Origin: an uncultured Coxiella sp.
Lineage (GTDB): Bacteria > Pseudomonadota > Gammaproteobacteria > Coxiellales > Coxiellaceae
DNA: 64,000 nt
Assembly (NCBI GenBank): GCA_902623005.1
Contig: CACNSC010000004.1
Location: 1-64,000, forward strand
Direction of reading: 5' to 3'
Part shown: one piece after another, positions 36,398 through 45,776 of the stretch
Layout: each line of letters begins with the position of its first letter
Numbering within the stretch: the stretch's first letter is position 1
Made by a program: the position numbers and the translations under genes
The notes under the pieces: model-generated
The model's input: the letters and a program-made list of their open reading frames with translations, nothing else
Databases searched by the model: none
Told to the model about the DNA's origin: nothing

Positions 36398-36473
36398 GGG
36401 GCTATAGCTCAGCTGGGAGAGCGCAACACTGGCAGTGTTGAGGTCAGCGGTTCGATCCCGCTTAGCTCCACCA
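36398..36473 (+). tRNA. alaW: tRNA-Ala, anticodon GGC
   Basis: 76 bases with encoded CCA. Acceptor GGGGCTA pairs with TAGCTCC (one G-U). D-stem GCTC/GAGC, anticodon stem CAACA/TGTTG around CTGGCAG, and T-loop TTCGATC are all present. The family's identity pair G3-U70 is formed by G3 of GGGGCTA and T of TAGCTCC, which confirms alanine. Confidence 0.95.
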
Positions 36474-36486
36474 AAAAAAGATCCAG

Positions 36487-36559
36487 GTCCCCATCGTCTA
36501 GAGGCCTAGGACACCGCCCTTTCACGGCGGCAACACGGGTTCGAATCCCGTTGGGGATG
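36487..36559 (+). tRNA. gltT: tRNA-Glu, anticodon TTC, without encoded CCA
   Basis: Very close to E. coli tRNA-Glu: acceptor GTCCCCA, D region CGTCTAGAGG, anticodon stem CCGCC/GGCGG around CTTTCAC, T-loop TTCGAAT. The acceptor closes as TGGGGAT with discriminator G, and CTTTTTT follows instead of CCA. The CCA end must therefore be added after transcription, unlike the two other tRNAs in the window. It is 13 bases after tRNA-Ala and shares its promoter. Confidence 0.95.
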
Positions 36560-36566
36560 CTTTTTT

Positions 36567-36597
36567 AAAAACACGGTCTACAACGTGTTTTATCTTT
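36567..36597 (+). terminator. Rho-independent terminator of the tRNA pair
   Basis: AAAACACG (36568-36575) pairs perfectly with CGTGTTTT (36584-36591) over an eight-base loop, and a T-rich stretch follows. Confidence 0.8.
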
Positions 36598-36653
36598 AGG
36601 CGCTTGCCTGTTAGCCACAATACTGATGTTTTCTCTGTGATAAGGAGTGGTAA

Positions 36654-37124
36654 ATGAAGCTGTATGCGATGCGTCATTGTGAGGCTTTATCATCACTAGA
36701 TGATCCGCTACGTGCTTTGTCCAGCAAAGGTCGTCGCGAGGCGATTGTTATGGCAGATTACCTGTCGTCTCAAGAGGCGCAGATTGCGCACGTGTTACAC
36801 AGTCCAAAATTACGCACGAAACAGACGGCTGAAATTATCGCACTCGCGTTGCCGATTGATAAAATAACCGCATGCGATACATTGTTAAATGAAGAGATGG
36901 ATGTCATGCCATTAGTGGATATGATTGAGCAATGGCACACGGACACATTATTGGTTGGCCACATGCCATTTATTCCTCGTTTAATTGCCAGTTTATCGCA
37001 GACTAATGTAGAAGCAGTTATGCAAAATTTCATCACGGGCACATGCGTTTGTCTTGAGCGTCATGATTCAGGTCTATGGCAGCAGCAATGGCGTCATTCG
37101 CCCGGTGATGTCAAAGCAGTTTAA
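36654..37124 (+). CDS. sixA: SixA, phosphohistidine phosphatase
   Basis: Histidine-phosphatase superfamily, 156 residues. The opening MKLYAMRHCEAL carries the catalytic Arg-His pair, and LRTKQTAEIIA and TLLVGHMPFI give the second Arg and second His. SixA removes phosphate from HPt domains or phosphotransferase-system proteins. AAGGAG lies seven to eight bases before the ATG. ygfX follows. An HPt protein at 57854-58213 in this window is a conceivable substrate, but that is inference. Confidence 0.92.
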   Translation: MKLYAMRHCEALSSLDDPLRALSSKGRREAIVMADYLSSQEAQIAHVLHSPKLRTKQTAEIIALALPIDKITACDTLLNEEMDVMPLVDMIEQWHTDTLLVGHMPFIPRLIASLSQTNVEAVMQNFITGTCVCLERHDSGLWQQQWRHSPGDVKAV

Positions 37125-37167
37125 GCCGTGTTAATCTCGTGCATGGTGTTCACAAGGAATGAGTTCT

Positions 37168-37593
37168 ATGCCGTCATCTTCAGCCTCAGTGATTCGATTG
37201 CGACCCTCGCGAATCTTAGTGTGTGTCTTTTTTATTTTTGTAGCCATGTCTTGCGGTGCCTCATGGGAATCACAGTTACCCAATCTTTGGCACTTGGTGA
37301 TCTCGGTTTCTGCTTGCGGCTACGGTATTTATTTAATGTTGCGATACGCATTATTACGCCACTCAATGAGTATCACTGCCATTAGCTTTCAACAAAGTAC
37401 TCAATCATGGATGGTGTGTATCAATCGAGCGCATTGGCTATCAGCAAAATTACTGCCACAGACCTGGGTAACGCGATTTTTTATCGTGTTACAAGTGCAG
37501 TGCGGTGGTAAGCGTCACGTTGCTTTGTTAGTGCCAGACAACGTGACGCAGGGATTATTTACTACCTTGCAGCGACAACTCTTGTTTCGCTAA
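37168..37593 (+). CDS. ygfX: YgfX/CptA-family small membrane protein
   Basis: 141 residues with two spans (about 16-34 and 40-60) followed by a soluble domain. In that domain SWMVCINRAHWLSAKLLPQT resembles the YgfX strand pair. The ATG at 37168 is preferred, since AAGGA lies nine bases upstream; the ATG at 37159 is too close to that site. YgfX usually pairs with SdhE/YgfY, which is absent here. In E. coli it was reported to affect cytoskeletal proteins, but the role is disputed. Its stop overlaps the convergent 923-residue gene by four bases. Confidence 0.78.
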   Translation: MPSSSASVIRLRPSRILVCVFFIFVAMSCGASWESQLPNLWHLVISVSACGYGIYLMLRYALLRHSMSITAISFQQSTQSWMVCINRAHWLSAKLLPQTWVTRFFIVLQVQCGGKRHVALLVPDNVTQGLFTTLQRQLLFR

Positions 37594-40361
37594 TTGAATC
37601 CTGGCTCAGAGCATGTTGTGCTCGAATCTGATTCAGCATCATAGTTATCATCTTCAGCAAGGCTTTGGAGAGGGTTATTGGTGGTACCAGTAATTTTGTC
37701 CCTCCTGTTTTTCATGATGCCCGCAAAACCCTCAGCAAATAATTGATGAGCTTTATCTGTACTTGAAGGTTGTACTGGTTTGTTGTTGATGGATTCTTGA
37801 GAGGGCGCTGAGCTAGCAGAGCGATCGGCTCTAATTTCATCACCTTTTCGTTTTAATAAATCAGCAAATGAAGCCCCGCGATCGCATGTTCCCTGTGTGA
37901 CACCACGCAGCGAGTGATCTCCTTTTTCTTGAAATAATCGCTGACTTGCACTTTTTCCGCCGGTCGGTGATGACGGTGCAGGTGGTGGTGGCGGTGGTTT
38001 ATGACCGTTGGTAATGTCTCTAGTCTCAGTATCTGACACAGAGGTATTAGAGACATTAATCGTTTCTGCAGATCCTGGTGTAGAAGAAAAGTTTGACTCA
38101 ATCACGGTATTAGCCGCCGTGCGTGGCGGTGGTGGCGGCTTAATGCTTGTAACTGACTCGGTGCTGTTCTTAGTTTGTGCATCAATCGTCATGTTTGTGA
38201 CTGACTCGGCATCATTATTAGTTTGATCATCAGTCGCCACGTGATCGAATATGCTGGTCAGTGTTGAGGGTACTGGCGGTGGTGGGCCGAGTGGTGGATT
38301 TAGACCGTCTAGATCGATCTCAACTCTACTGCTTTCATTCTCGAGTTGTTGTGTTGATCCATTGGATGATACCTCTGAGGCAATAGAACCCGCACCTGAA
38401 GTGATAGATGGTGATTTTTTCTGAGAGTAAAGTGATTGGCTGTTTGAGCGAATCCCATCAATTTGATCAATAACATAACCGGCTTTTTTTAGCCGGTGTT
38501 GCACGCCGCAGTTGAGTGTCACTGCCGCTTCTTTTAATGCAGTTGGTTCTAGCATCCGAATGTTGTGCACAGACGTCAGTTCCGATACTCGATTATGATC
38601 AACGGATTGACTGTAGTGCCAAAGGCCTTGAGCAATCTGCTCAGGACTGGCTTGAGAGGCTTTAATCTCATCGATTATCTCTTTGCACTTTTCTCGTTTA
38701 GCGGTTCGATCATTACGCTCATCCGCAGGATAGAGTGCAGCAAGTTGTTGGCAAATTGCTTCACGCTGATCATTGCTGGTGTCGAGTAAAAGATTTCTCA
38801 AAGCATGAATCTCTTCAGCATTATTTTGTGAAATTTCTTGTTGCTGAGTTGAATACCATTTATTACCAAATCCGAGAGGATCAGGTTTTCTAGCAATAAA
38901 TATTTGCAATCGATCACTATATTGTGCAGCTATCTGACCTAGCCAATCTGTTTGCGATTGAGTGAGTTGTGTTTTAATGGTGTTTAATGATGCAGTCTCA
39001 CGCTCTGAATTGGATCGTGTTATGGCTTCATCGATGCAATCCAGTGCCATAGTGACACGATGAAGGATTTCAAGGTCTGGTATCATGTCGTTATAAAGTA
39101 GGGTGAGAACACTGTGTTGGTATGCCTCGTTATCAGTATCTCCCATCACTTGCTCCAACTGTGTAGCGAGTAATGGAAAGATCGCCTCTGAGTACTGATT
39201 AAATAAGTCTGGAAAATGACCACTTTGTTGGTGTAGCGCCCAATGCTGTTCGACAAATGCAGTTAAGAATCCTAAATCCTTGTTGTATTGTTGAAAGAAA
39301 AATAGCGCAACCGAGGGTAGGTAACGTTCTTGAAAGTCTTTGATAGCATGTTCAATTTGAGTTTTACACGCATCAAAAGTTGGATAAGGCCGCTTGGTGT
39401 AGAGTGAGTTTCTTTTTTTTCTCGTACCGTTTGCTAATGGCGCAGTAATATCTTGCATGGTTATGCAACAAGCGATAAGTGCTTTTCTAAAATGTAAAAG
39501 GTCAGTTTTAAATTCGTTGTTAAATAAATCAAAACCGCTATTGTGGATATATTGACAAAGTGTCAATCGCAATAACATGTCAAAGATAGGTTTGGGGTTG
39601 TTTGCATCTTTTTGATCAAATGCTGAATTGTCGATTGACTGCTTAAATTTATCAAAACAAAGACCGTAGACCAAACGAATCAACTCCATGCGATCACCGA
39701 GTTGGGAGACTTGCCCTTGAAGTGCGAGATCCAGGTACTGCAGATGCTCTAGAATAATTAAATTGCTGCACAAACTCTGGATTTTATCGTTGCCGTCACT
39801 AAGATCTTTTTTATTTTGTGTATCGTAGCGGTTGTTAAGATCATTGAGTAAAGCCGAATGGTATTCTTTGAGTGAAAACGTCGGAGTGGTTGGTTGATCC
39901 TCCGGCATAGCGCTATATAGTCTGCCGTATCGACGATTTTTGGGGTATCTAAAGCGCCAATGGTTGAGGGCTTTTTGAAAGTTGGCTTGTTCATTAACAG
40001 ATTTAAATGAATTATCTCCAAATAATTGTTCATCCAAATTATTCAGTTGCTGTTGAGACAATGCTTTAAGGCCTGATGCAGTAAAGCCCAATTCGCCTGT
40101 CTCCAAGTTGAGGCGCAAAACAGGATCATCAGTCAGGTGATTCAATACTTGGTCCAAGTAACACAACAAGGAGGCTTTGTGAGCAAATAAGCCACTGAGA
40201 TGCTTTTCGTCTTTACAGATGGAGATCAGGCGAGTGATTGCGGTAAATAACACCTCAGCGTGACGCTCGCGTTTTAGCTCTAAAATCGGCTGATGCAGAG
40301 CATCGTTTAATTGGTTAAGGCCTTCAATAGTTAATGGTTGAGGGTTAAATTGCGTTCTCAT
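37590..40361 (-). CDS. Large orphan protein with helical body and formin-like proline tracts
   Basis: 923 residues, no signal peptide or membrane span, no family recognised. Residues 1-640 look all-helical and Leu/Gln-rich. Residues 640-923 are disordered, with three poly-proline tracts: GPPPPVP (692-698), KPPPPPR (741-747) and KPPPPPPAP (788-796). They resemble profilin- or SH3-binding FH1 tracts. After the last tract, FADLLKRKGDEI (832-843) and FAGIMKNRRDKI (879-890) look like a duplicated basic helix. QTNNDAESVTNM and QTKNSTESVTSI form another internal duplication. The tail is acidic. GGAG precedes the ATG. A role on host actin is inference from composition. Confidence 0.78.
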   Translation of the reverse strand: MRTQFNPQPLTIEGLNQLNDALHQPILELKRERHAEVLFTAITRLISICKDEKHLSGLFAHKASLLCYLDQVLNHLTDDPVLRLNLETGELGFTASGLKALSQQQLNNLDEQLFGDNSFKSVNEQANFQKALNHWRFRYPKNRRYGRLYSAMPEDQPTTPTFSLKEYHSALLNDLNNRYDTQNKKDLSDGNDKIQSLCSNLIILEHLQYLDLALQGQVSQLGDRMELIRLVYGLCFDKFKQSIDNSAFDQKDANNPKPIFDMLLRLTLCQYIHNSGFDLFNNEFKTDLLHFRKALIACCITMQDITAPLANGTRKKRNSLYTKRPYPTFDACKTQIEHAIKDFQERYLPSVALFFFQQYNKDLGFLTAFVEQHWALHQQSGHFPDLFNQYSEAIFPLLATQLEQVMGDTDNEAYQHSVLTLLYNDMIPDLEILHRVTMALDCIDEAITRSNSERETASLNTIKTQLTQSQTDWLGQIAAQYSDRLQIFIARKPDPLGFGNKWYSTQQQEISQNNAEEIHALRNLLLDTSNDQREAICQQLAALYPADERNDRTAKREKCKEIIDEIKASQASPEQIAQGLWHYSQSVDHNRVSELTSVHNIRMLEPTALKEAAVTLNCGVQHRLKKAGYVIDQIDGIRSNSQSLYSQKKSPSITSGAGSIASEVSSNGSTQQLENESSRVEIDLDGLNPPLGPPPPVPSTLTSIFDHVATDDQTNNDAESVTNMTIDAQTKNSTESVTSIKPPPPPRTAANTVIESNFSSTPGSAETINVSNTSVSDTETRDITNGHKPPPPPPAPSSPTGGKSASQRLFQEKGDHSLRGVTQGTCDRGASFADLLKRKGDEIRADRSASSAPSQESINNKPVQPSSTDKAHQLFAEGFAGIMKNRRDKITGTTNNPLQSLAEDDNYDAESDSSTTCSEPGFN

Positions 40362-40764
40362 ATTGACCTCCGCTATTGAATTTTTATTCTTATGAATATG
40401 GCATATCTCAATTAAAAATGCTCTTTTTTCGTAAAAAAATAATTTTAATTATCACAAATAGGGATTTATTGGTTTTATTGATTCTAAATAAGAGACAATT
40501 AATGGGTTTTTTTAAGGTATATGACATTTAAAGCGAGAGGTTGGCTAACTGGGTTGCAGTGAGAATAGTCGTCGTTAGAGAGAAAGCTTATGTCGATAAG
40601 CATTGAGGCGGGTGTTGTTCTAAGTTTTTTCTCAGGGGGTGCTTATTTCTCGAGCCAATCAGTGGCTGCAACAATGATTAAAACGTTCGTAAGAAATTTT
40701 CTTACATGGATTCGGATCGGTCAGTTACCGTTTATAAAAGAAAAAATAAATGCATTGATTTGAC
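40362..40764. other. Non-coding stretch between the 923-residue orphan and the elaA remnant
   Basis: This holds 403 AT-rich bases with no supported gene. The left end carries the orphan's leader and a likely promoter (40395-40416). A perfect 17-base palindrome, GTAAGAAA-T-TTTCTTAC, lies at 40689-40705 and looks like an operator rather than a terminator. Another weak PmrA-like pair, ATTAAT-TGTCT-CTTATT on the minus strand (40487-40503), has two mismatches. Confidence 0.5.
40395..40416 (-). promoter_or_regulatory. Single PmrA-like half-site with -10-like hexamer before the 923-residue orphan
   Basis: Read on the minus strand, TTTAATTGA (40416-40408) is followed after seven bases by CATATT (40400-40395). 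That is the same half-to--10 spacing as before the three plus-strand orphans, and it lies 34 bases before the ATG. The upstream half is missing (AAAGA instead of TTAAT), so this is weak. Confidence 0.25.
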
Positions 40765-41211
40765 TTAGGGAGAGACTTGTTTTCTTATCATGTCAATCTG
40801 CGAGATGCCATCTACTGAATAGGGTTGAGACAAGTTCTGAAAACCTAAACCTTGGTAAAATCCACAGATAGGAGTGAGCGCTCGGACTATGATATCGGCT
40901 GAAAAATGCTGCGCTACAAAATTAAATGCCCAGTTCATTAACGCGTTACACAAGCCCTTGCGTCTGTGCGAGGGATGTGTGACAACACGACCAATGCATA
41001 CCATTGGCATAGATGTTGACGGCGGTGAAATTCGTAAGTAACGTGCAATCACATCATCATAGGTGATCCATGCATGGTGGCAATGTTGATCATGATTATC
41101 AAAGTCGTTATATGGTATGCTCGCTCTACAACAAAGGTTTGACTTCGTAACCGCATCAACTCATACAGTTTATGAGTTGAGAGTAAATCAAATGTTTTGT
41201 CACAATATCAT
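40765..41211 (-). pseudogene. elaA: elaA, GNAT acetyltransferase pseudogene (frameshifted)
   Basis: The open part (40765-41052) gives a C-terminal ElaA-like GNAT with VVTHPSHRRKGLCNALM as the acetyl-CoA loop and GFYQGLGF at the end. Homology continues upstream in the same frame without a start codon (IPYNDFDNHD ... HHAWITYDD, then VIARYLRIS). Further up it moves to another frame that reads HKLYELMRLRSQTFVVE, which is the usual ElaA N-terminus. One indel near 41120 therefore splits the gene. The N-terminal frame also has a stop just before its first recognisable residues, at about 41208-41210. The remnant lies just after rpoD on the same strand. A short product from the GTG at 41052 would lack about 55 residues and is unlikely to work. 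Confidence 0.82.
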
Positions 41212-41305
41212 TGAGTTGGGCATGATGCTTCATGCATTGGTTTGCCTAGTTTTTCACTCAATCTTTAGCATTCTTAACGGGATAAACTAAACTGGTAAAA
41301 AGCAT

Positions 41306-43210
41306 TTAATGCTCTTCATTGTTATCCATGAAGCTGTGTAATTGCTCGGCGCGAGAGGGGTGGCGCAACTTGCGTAGTGCCTTGGCTTCAATTTGTCGAA
41401 TTCGCTCGCGCGTTACGTCAAACTGTTTGCCCACTTCCTCAAGCGTGTGATCCGTGTTCATATCAATACCAAAGCGCATACGCAGTACTTTCGCTTCACG
41501 AGGTGTCAGTGAGCTAAGCACATCTTGCGTGGCTTCTTTAAGGCCAGCGGCAGTGGCGAAATCCAGTGGAGCTTGGGCAGAAACGTCTTCAACAAAATCA
41601 CCTAAGGTAGAATCTTCATCCTCACCGATGGGTGTTTCCATCGAGATCGGTTCTTTAGCAATCTTGAGTACCTTACGAATCTTATCTTCTGGCATTAACA
41701 TAATCTTAGCTAATTCTTCAGGAGTTGCTTCTTGACCCGTTTCTTGCAAAATTTGACGTTGGATACGATTGAGTTTATTAATGGTCTCAATCATGTGAAC
41801 TGGAATACGAATTGTTCTGGCTTGATCAGCAATTGAACGCGTGATGGCTTGACGGATCCACCAGGTAGCATAGGTAGAGAACTTGTATCCGCGTCGGTAC
41901 TCGAATTTATCAACCGCTTTCATCAGACCAACATTACCTTCTTGAATAAGATCAAGAAATTGCAAGCCACGGTTGGTGTACTTTTTAGCGATAGAAATTA
42001 CTAGGCGTAAGTTGGCCTCAATCATTTCTTTTTTCGCACGACGGGTTTTGGCTTCACCGATAGAAACTCGTCGGTTAATTTCTTTAATGTCACTGATGCC
42101 TAAATTGGCACGTTCTTCGACATCGGCGAGTTTACGCTGCGCACGTTTGATCTCTTTTTCGTAAGCTAAAAGGTGTTCTGCTTGGTTTGGGTGTTCTTGG
42201 ATGAATTGGCCAAACCATTCAGGATTAGTTTCACTGCGCACAAACGAGTTAATAAAAGGTTTTCTGGCAACTTTGGCTCGACTAACACAATACGTTTGAA
42301 TGATTTTTTCTTGTTCACGGATTTCACGCAAGTAAGAGCGTAACATATGTGTTTGACGAGAAAAGGGTTTGATTGCCAATTTAAACAGGGTGTATTGCTC
42401 GGTTAGATTATTGAGATGCTTCTGTACGGTTTTATGTTTCTTATCGTGTTTTGCCACAGCTTTAACGTATTGCTGGTGGTACTTGCGTAGAAGCGCAATT
42501 TGCTCAGCAGTGTAAACAGGATCGGGTCCAGTATCAGCCTCTTCATCTTCGGAGTTGTCATCTGAGCTTTCATCATTCTCTTTGTTGTCTGATTGGTCTG
42601 CTGAAGCATCTGATTGCTTATCAGTTTTTTCGACTGTTTCAGTTTTAGTTTTTGTGCTTTCATCATTTTTAGCAGGTACTGTCGGGGTTGGCGGAGGCTC
42701 TGGCATGTCGTTAAAAAAGCCAATGATGATATCGGACAAGCGACCTTCGTTTTCAACGATTTGGTCGTATTGATCCAGTAAGCTTTTGACAGTCTCGGGA
42801 TAATGAGCTAGTGCGCTCATCATTTGACGTATGCCGTCTTCAATGCGTTTAGCAATGATGATTTCACCTTCACGAGTCAATAGTTCAACCGTTCCCATTT
42901 CACGCATGTACATGCGTACGGTATCGGTGGTGCGGTGAATTGCCTCAATCTCCATGATGCTTTCTTTAATATCTTCTTCCGAGACATTGGCACGTTCTTG
43001 TAATTGTTTCAGGCGTAGATCGTCTTCAGACGGTTGTGAATCAAAAACATCGATGCCGCGTTCTTGTAAGCTGGTGATGATGCGTTCGAGATCGTTGTTA
43101 GAATCAACTAATTCACTAGGTAGAAAGTTGAGGAGGTCCTCGTGTAGAAGGTAGCCTTGTTCGTTCGCTTTTTTAAGTAGCGCGCCAATACTGCGATTTT
43201 CTTCGGACAT
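41306..43210 (-). CDS. rpoD: RpoD, primary sigma-70 factor
   Basis: 634 residues. Region 1.1 is at the N-terminus and region 1.2 carries [21 protein letters not shown] non-conserved insert has an acidic Asp/Glu/Ser/Lys stretch (about 175-225). Regions 2.1-2.4 include [20 protein letters not shown] and [20 protein letters not shown]. Region 4.2 ends [20 protein letters not shown]. These are nearly identical to E. coli RpoD, so TTGACA/TATAAT promoters are expected. AAGGAG precedes the ATG. It is the last gene of the rpsU-yqeY-dnaG-rpoD operon. Confidence 0.98.
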   Translation of the reverse strand: MSEENRSIGALLKKANEQGYLLHEDLLNFLPSELVDSNNDLERIITSLQERGIDVFDSQPSEDDLRLKQLQERANVSEEDIKESIMEIEAIHRTTDTVRMYMREMGTVELLTREGEIIIAKRIEDGIRQMMSALAHYPETVKSLLDQYDQIVENEGRLSDIIIGFFNDMPEPPPTPTVPAKNDESTKTKTETVEKTDKQSDASADQSDNKENDESSDDNSEDEEADTGPDPVYTAEQIALLRKYHQQYVKAVAKHDKKHKTVQKHLNNLTEQYTLFKLAIKPFSRQTHMLRSYLREIREQEKIIQTYCVSRAKVARKPFINSFVRSETNPEWFGQFIQEHPNQAEHLLAYEKEIKRAQRKLADVEERANLGISDIKEINRRVSIGEAKTRRAKKEMIEANLRLVISIAKKYTNRGLQFLDLIQEGNVGLMKAVDKFEYRRGYKFSTYATWWIRQAITRSIADQARTIRIPVHMIETINKLNRIQRQILQETGQEATPEELAKIMLMPEDKIRKVLKIAKEPISMETPIGEDEDSTLGDFVEDVSAQAPLDFATAAGLKEATQDVLSSLTPREAKVLRMRFGIDMNTDHTLEEVGKQFDVTRERIRQIEAKALRKLRHPSRAEQLHSFMDNNEEH

Positions 43211-43285
43211 TTTTTGATCAGCTCCTTGGTGAATAAGGCATAAAAGACAGCGTATTTTACAGATAAGTTTTGATAGGTGCTAGTG

Positions 43286-45037
43286 TTATTCGCGTTTGTT
43301 TTCATTGATTTGCGTGAGTAGCCGTTGCAATAGACGCTTTTCATCAAGATTTAAGCCTTCAGATTTTGAGCGTTGCAATAATTGATCGACTTTTTGTTGG
43401 TATTGCTGCAGTTGCAGTGTTTTGATGGTCTGTTTTAATGTATCTTCGTGGCTATGCTCGGATGAGAAAAGGTTAATGCGTGCGAGCTCGGAGCTGTATT
43501 CCGCCAATGGCGTTGTGGCAAAATGTGCAAACAGTTGCCCGGTAGTGGTCTTGGGTTTGTCGCGCAGCAATTGCAGCAATTGCTTGAGCATGCTGGATTC
43601 GTGGCAAGCTGGGTTATCAGCAATTTGAAATTGGTGATCAATACTGTTGATCAATGCTGGGTGGTGCATCAGCAGTGAATTGATCTGTTTGATTGCGGTC
43701 GAGGATTGCGTGGGTTGTGCTATGACTCGAGTAGGTGGAGAAGGGTTGTTATTTTTCGCTGGGATGGGTTTTTTTTCGGTCAATTGCATGAGTTGTGAAT
43801 GATCAAGCTTTAAGCGTTCGGCTAAGGCATTAATCATTAAGTCGTGGTAGAAGCCTGCTGGTATGGATTGAATGCATTGCATGGCTTCATGGGCAAATTG
43901 CGCTTGGTTAGCGATATGATCCAGCGGGTAGCGTTGTTCTAATTCAGTAAACAGTTTCTCTGGCAATCTAGGTGCTTGCTCTAGGGCTTTTTTAAATGCC
44001 TCACGTCCGAAGCGTCTGAGGAAAGTATCGGGATCGAGCTGATCGCTTAACGTAAGAAACTTTACGTCAACGCCTTGGCTCAGTAGCGGCAGTGTGGCCT
44101 GCAAGGCTTTCCAAGATGCGCGTTGTCCGGCGGCATCCCCATCAAAACAAAACACCATGCGCTTGGTGTACCTTAAGATTTTTTTGATGTGAGTTGGGTT
44201 AACTGCAGTACCCAGTGTGGCTATCGCCATTGGATATTGGTATTGAAACAAGGTGATAACATCCATGTAGCCCTCAACGATAATCACGTAAGGCAGTTTA
44301 GGTTGCGCCTGGCGAGCTTCATAAAGTCCATAAAGCTCGTGGTTTTTATGAAACACCGGCGTTTCCGGTGAATTTAAATATTTTGGTTTGGCATCGCCTA
44401 ACGCGCGCCCACCGAAGCCAACTACTTTGCCTTGCGTGTTTCTAATCGGAAACATAATGCGATCACGAAAGCGATCGTACCGCGATTTGTTTTCAACCAA
44501 CAAGCCACAACTCAATAGCTGACTATCATCATTTGCTGAGGTCTTGATGGCTTTCAGTGCGTGCCAATCGTTAGGCGCATACCCAACTTGAAAATAACGT
44601 TGAGCATCTTCAGACACACCGCGCGATGAGACATAGCTTTGTGCTTCGTGAGAGCTTTTTAGGGAGGCCTGATAAAATTGTGCAGCTTGCTCAAGTAGTC
44701 GGTAGGCTGGTTCGTGATTCTCGGCTGGTGCACCACCTTCATAAACCACGTCTAGTCCAGCTTGTGATGCTAAATCTTGCACGGCTTCAGGAAAGCTCTG
44801 ATGATTAATGGCCATTAGAAAGCCGATAGCATTGCCGTGCGCACCACAACCAAAGCAATGGTAAAATTGTTTTTCAGAGCTGACAGTAAAAGAGGGGGTT
44901 TTTTCTTGGTGAAAAGGGCAGCAGCCGGAGTGATCTTTTCCTTTCAATTTAATGGTGACGTGATTACTGACAACGTCAGTTATATTGACTTGCTCAAGCA
45001 GGCGTTGAATGAAATCTTGTGCAATACGTCCACTCAT
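43286..45037 (-). CDS. dnaG: DNA primase
   Basis: 583 residues. The N-terminal CHC2 zinc finger reads GCCPFHQEKTPSF, then FYHCFGCGAHGNAIGF. The RNA-polymerase core includes YAPNDWHAL, FPIRNTQGKVVGFGGRAL, the TOPRIM Glu in YVIIVEGYMDVI, and MVFCFDGDAAGQRA. The C-terminal helicase-binding region is Gln/Leu-rich. It lays down primers for replication with DnaB. It lies between yqeY and rpoD. Confidence 0.97.
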   Translation of the reverse strand: MSGRIAQDFIQRLLEQVNITDVVSNHVTIKLKGKDHSGCCPFHQEKTPSFTVSSEKQFYHCFGCGAHGNAIGFLMAINHQSFPEAVQDLASQAGLDVVYEGGAPAENHEPAYRLLEQAAQFYQASLKSSHEAQSYVSSRGVSEDAQRYFQVGYAPNDWHALKAIKTSANDDSQLLSCGLLVENKSRYDRFRDRIMFPIRNTQGKVVGFGGRALGDAKPKYLNSPETPVFHKNHELYGLYEARQAQPKLPYVIIVEGYMDVITLFQYQYPMAIATLGTAVNPTHIKKILRYTKRMVFCFDGDAAGQRASWKALQATLPLLSQGVDVKFLTLSDQLDPDTFLRRFGREAFKKALEQAPRLPEKLFTELEQRYPLDHIANQAQFAHEAMQCIQSIPAGFYHDLMINALAERLKLDHSQLMQLTEKKPIPAKNNNPSPPTRVIAQPTQSSTAIKQINSLLMHHPALINSIDHQFQIADNPACHESSMLKQLLQLLRDKPKTTTGQLFAHFATTPLAEYSSELARINLFSSEHSHEDTLKQTIKTLQLQQYQQKVDQLLQRSKSEGLNLDEKRLLQRLLTQINENKRE

Positions 45038-45083
45038 GGTGTTTCGGTAGGGTTAAATAGAATGAGCTACAGTATGCAATGTT

Positions 45084-45539
45084 TTATTGGCTGAGCCTAG
45101 TCTTGACTTGTTTGCTGACATTGCTCATGTCGGCTTGTCCTTCAAGGGTTGCTTTGAGTGACGCCATCACACGGCCCATGTCTTTAATGGTGGTCGCTTG
45201 TAGTGAACTGATGGCTTGCTCGATCGCTTGTTCAATTGCAGCGTCATCGAGTTGTTCAGGCAAATAGTGATCGAGAATCAGAATTTCTTGTTGTTCTTTT
45301 TCTGCCAGCTCATGACGCTCAGCTGCAATGAATTGCGCTGATGCCTCTTTACGCTGTTTGATCATCTTGTTAATGATGGCCAGTGCGTCTTGATCGGTAG
45401 TGCTGGATTGACTGTCAATAGCGCGCTGTTTGATAGCGGCTTTAAGCATACGCAAAGTAACCAATCGACCAGAATCCTTTTGTTTCATGGCCGATTTGAT
45501 GTCTTCGTCAATCTGATCTATCAAGCTGAGAGATGACAT
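45084..45539 (-). CDS. yqeY: YqeY, GatB/YqeY-domain protein
   Basis: 151 residues. It opens with LIDQIDEDIKSAMKQKDSGR and LVTLRMLKAAIKQ. The C-terminal GatB/YqeY helical domain has LPEQLDDAAIEQAIEQAI and DMGRVMASLKATLEGQADMS. The domain resembles the tRNA-binding tail of GatB, and a role in tRNA-dependent amidation is suspected but unproven. It sits between rpsU and dnaG, as in many gammaproteobacteria. Confidence 0.94.
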   Translation of the reverse strand: MSSLSLIDQIDEDIKSAMKQKDSGRLVTLRMLKAAIKQRAIDSQSSTTDQDALAIINKMIKQRKEASAQFIAAERHELAEKEQQEILILDHYLPEQLDDAAIEQAIEQAISSLQATTIKDMGRVMASLKATLEGQADMSNVSKQVKTRLSQ

Positions 45540-45551
45540 AGAGCGTCTCGC

Positions 45552-45776
45552 TTAGTAACGAACGCGTTCGCGATCTCGGCTTTCTTGCTCTTTCTGCAGC
45601 TTTTTAGCGTGGCGTTTTACAGCAGCTGCTTTTTGACGCTTGCGTTTTGTGGTGGGCTTTTCGTAGAACTCCATTTCGCGAAGTTTGCTGGGGATGCCGG
45701 CTTTTTCACACATGCGTTTGAAGCGACGTACAGCAACATCGAATGAACTTTGTTCTTGGATTTCAACTTGTGGCAT
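45552..45776 (-). CDS. rpsU: Ribosomal protein bS21
   Basis: 74 residues, highly basic: [20 protein letters not shown] followed by [20 protein letters not shown] and an Arg/Lys-rich tail. bS21 helps the 30S subunit pair with the anti-Shine-Dalgarno region. The first three genes of the macromolecular-synthesis operon (rpsU, yqeY, dnaG) run from here to rpoD, coupling translation, replication and transcription start factors. The tail is three residues longer than in E. coli. Confidence 0.96.
   Translation of the reverse strand: MPQVEIQEQSSFDVAVRRFKRMCEKAGIPSKLREMEFYEKPTTKRKRQKAAAVKRHAKKLQKEQESRDRERVRY

Noticed and set aside
40484-40503. Full PmrA-type box before the 923-residue orphan
   Set aside because: ATTAAT-TGTCT-CTTATT has two mismatches, is about 120 bases upstream, and no -10 lies at the spacing seen in the other three.
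42403-42756. A 117-codon open frame on the minus strand inside rpoD
   Set aside because: It is a Lys/Thr-rich shadow of the acidic insert of rpoD in another frame, without family resemblance.
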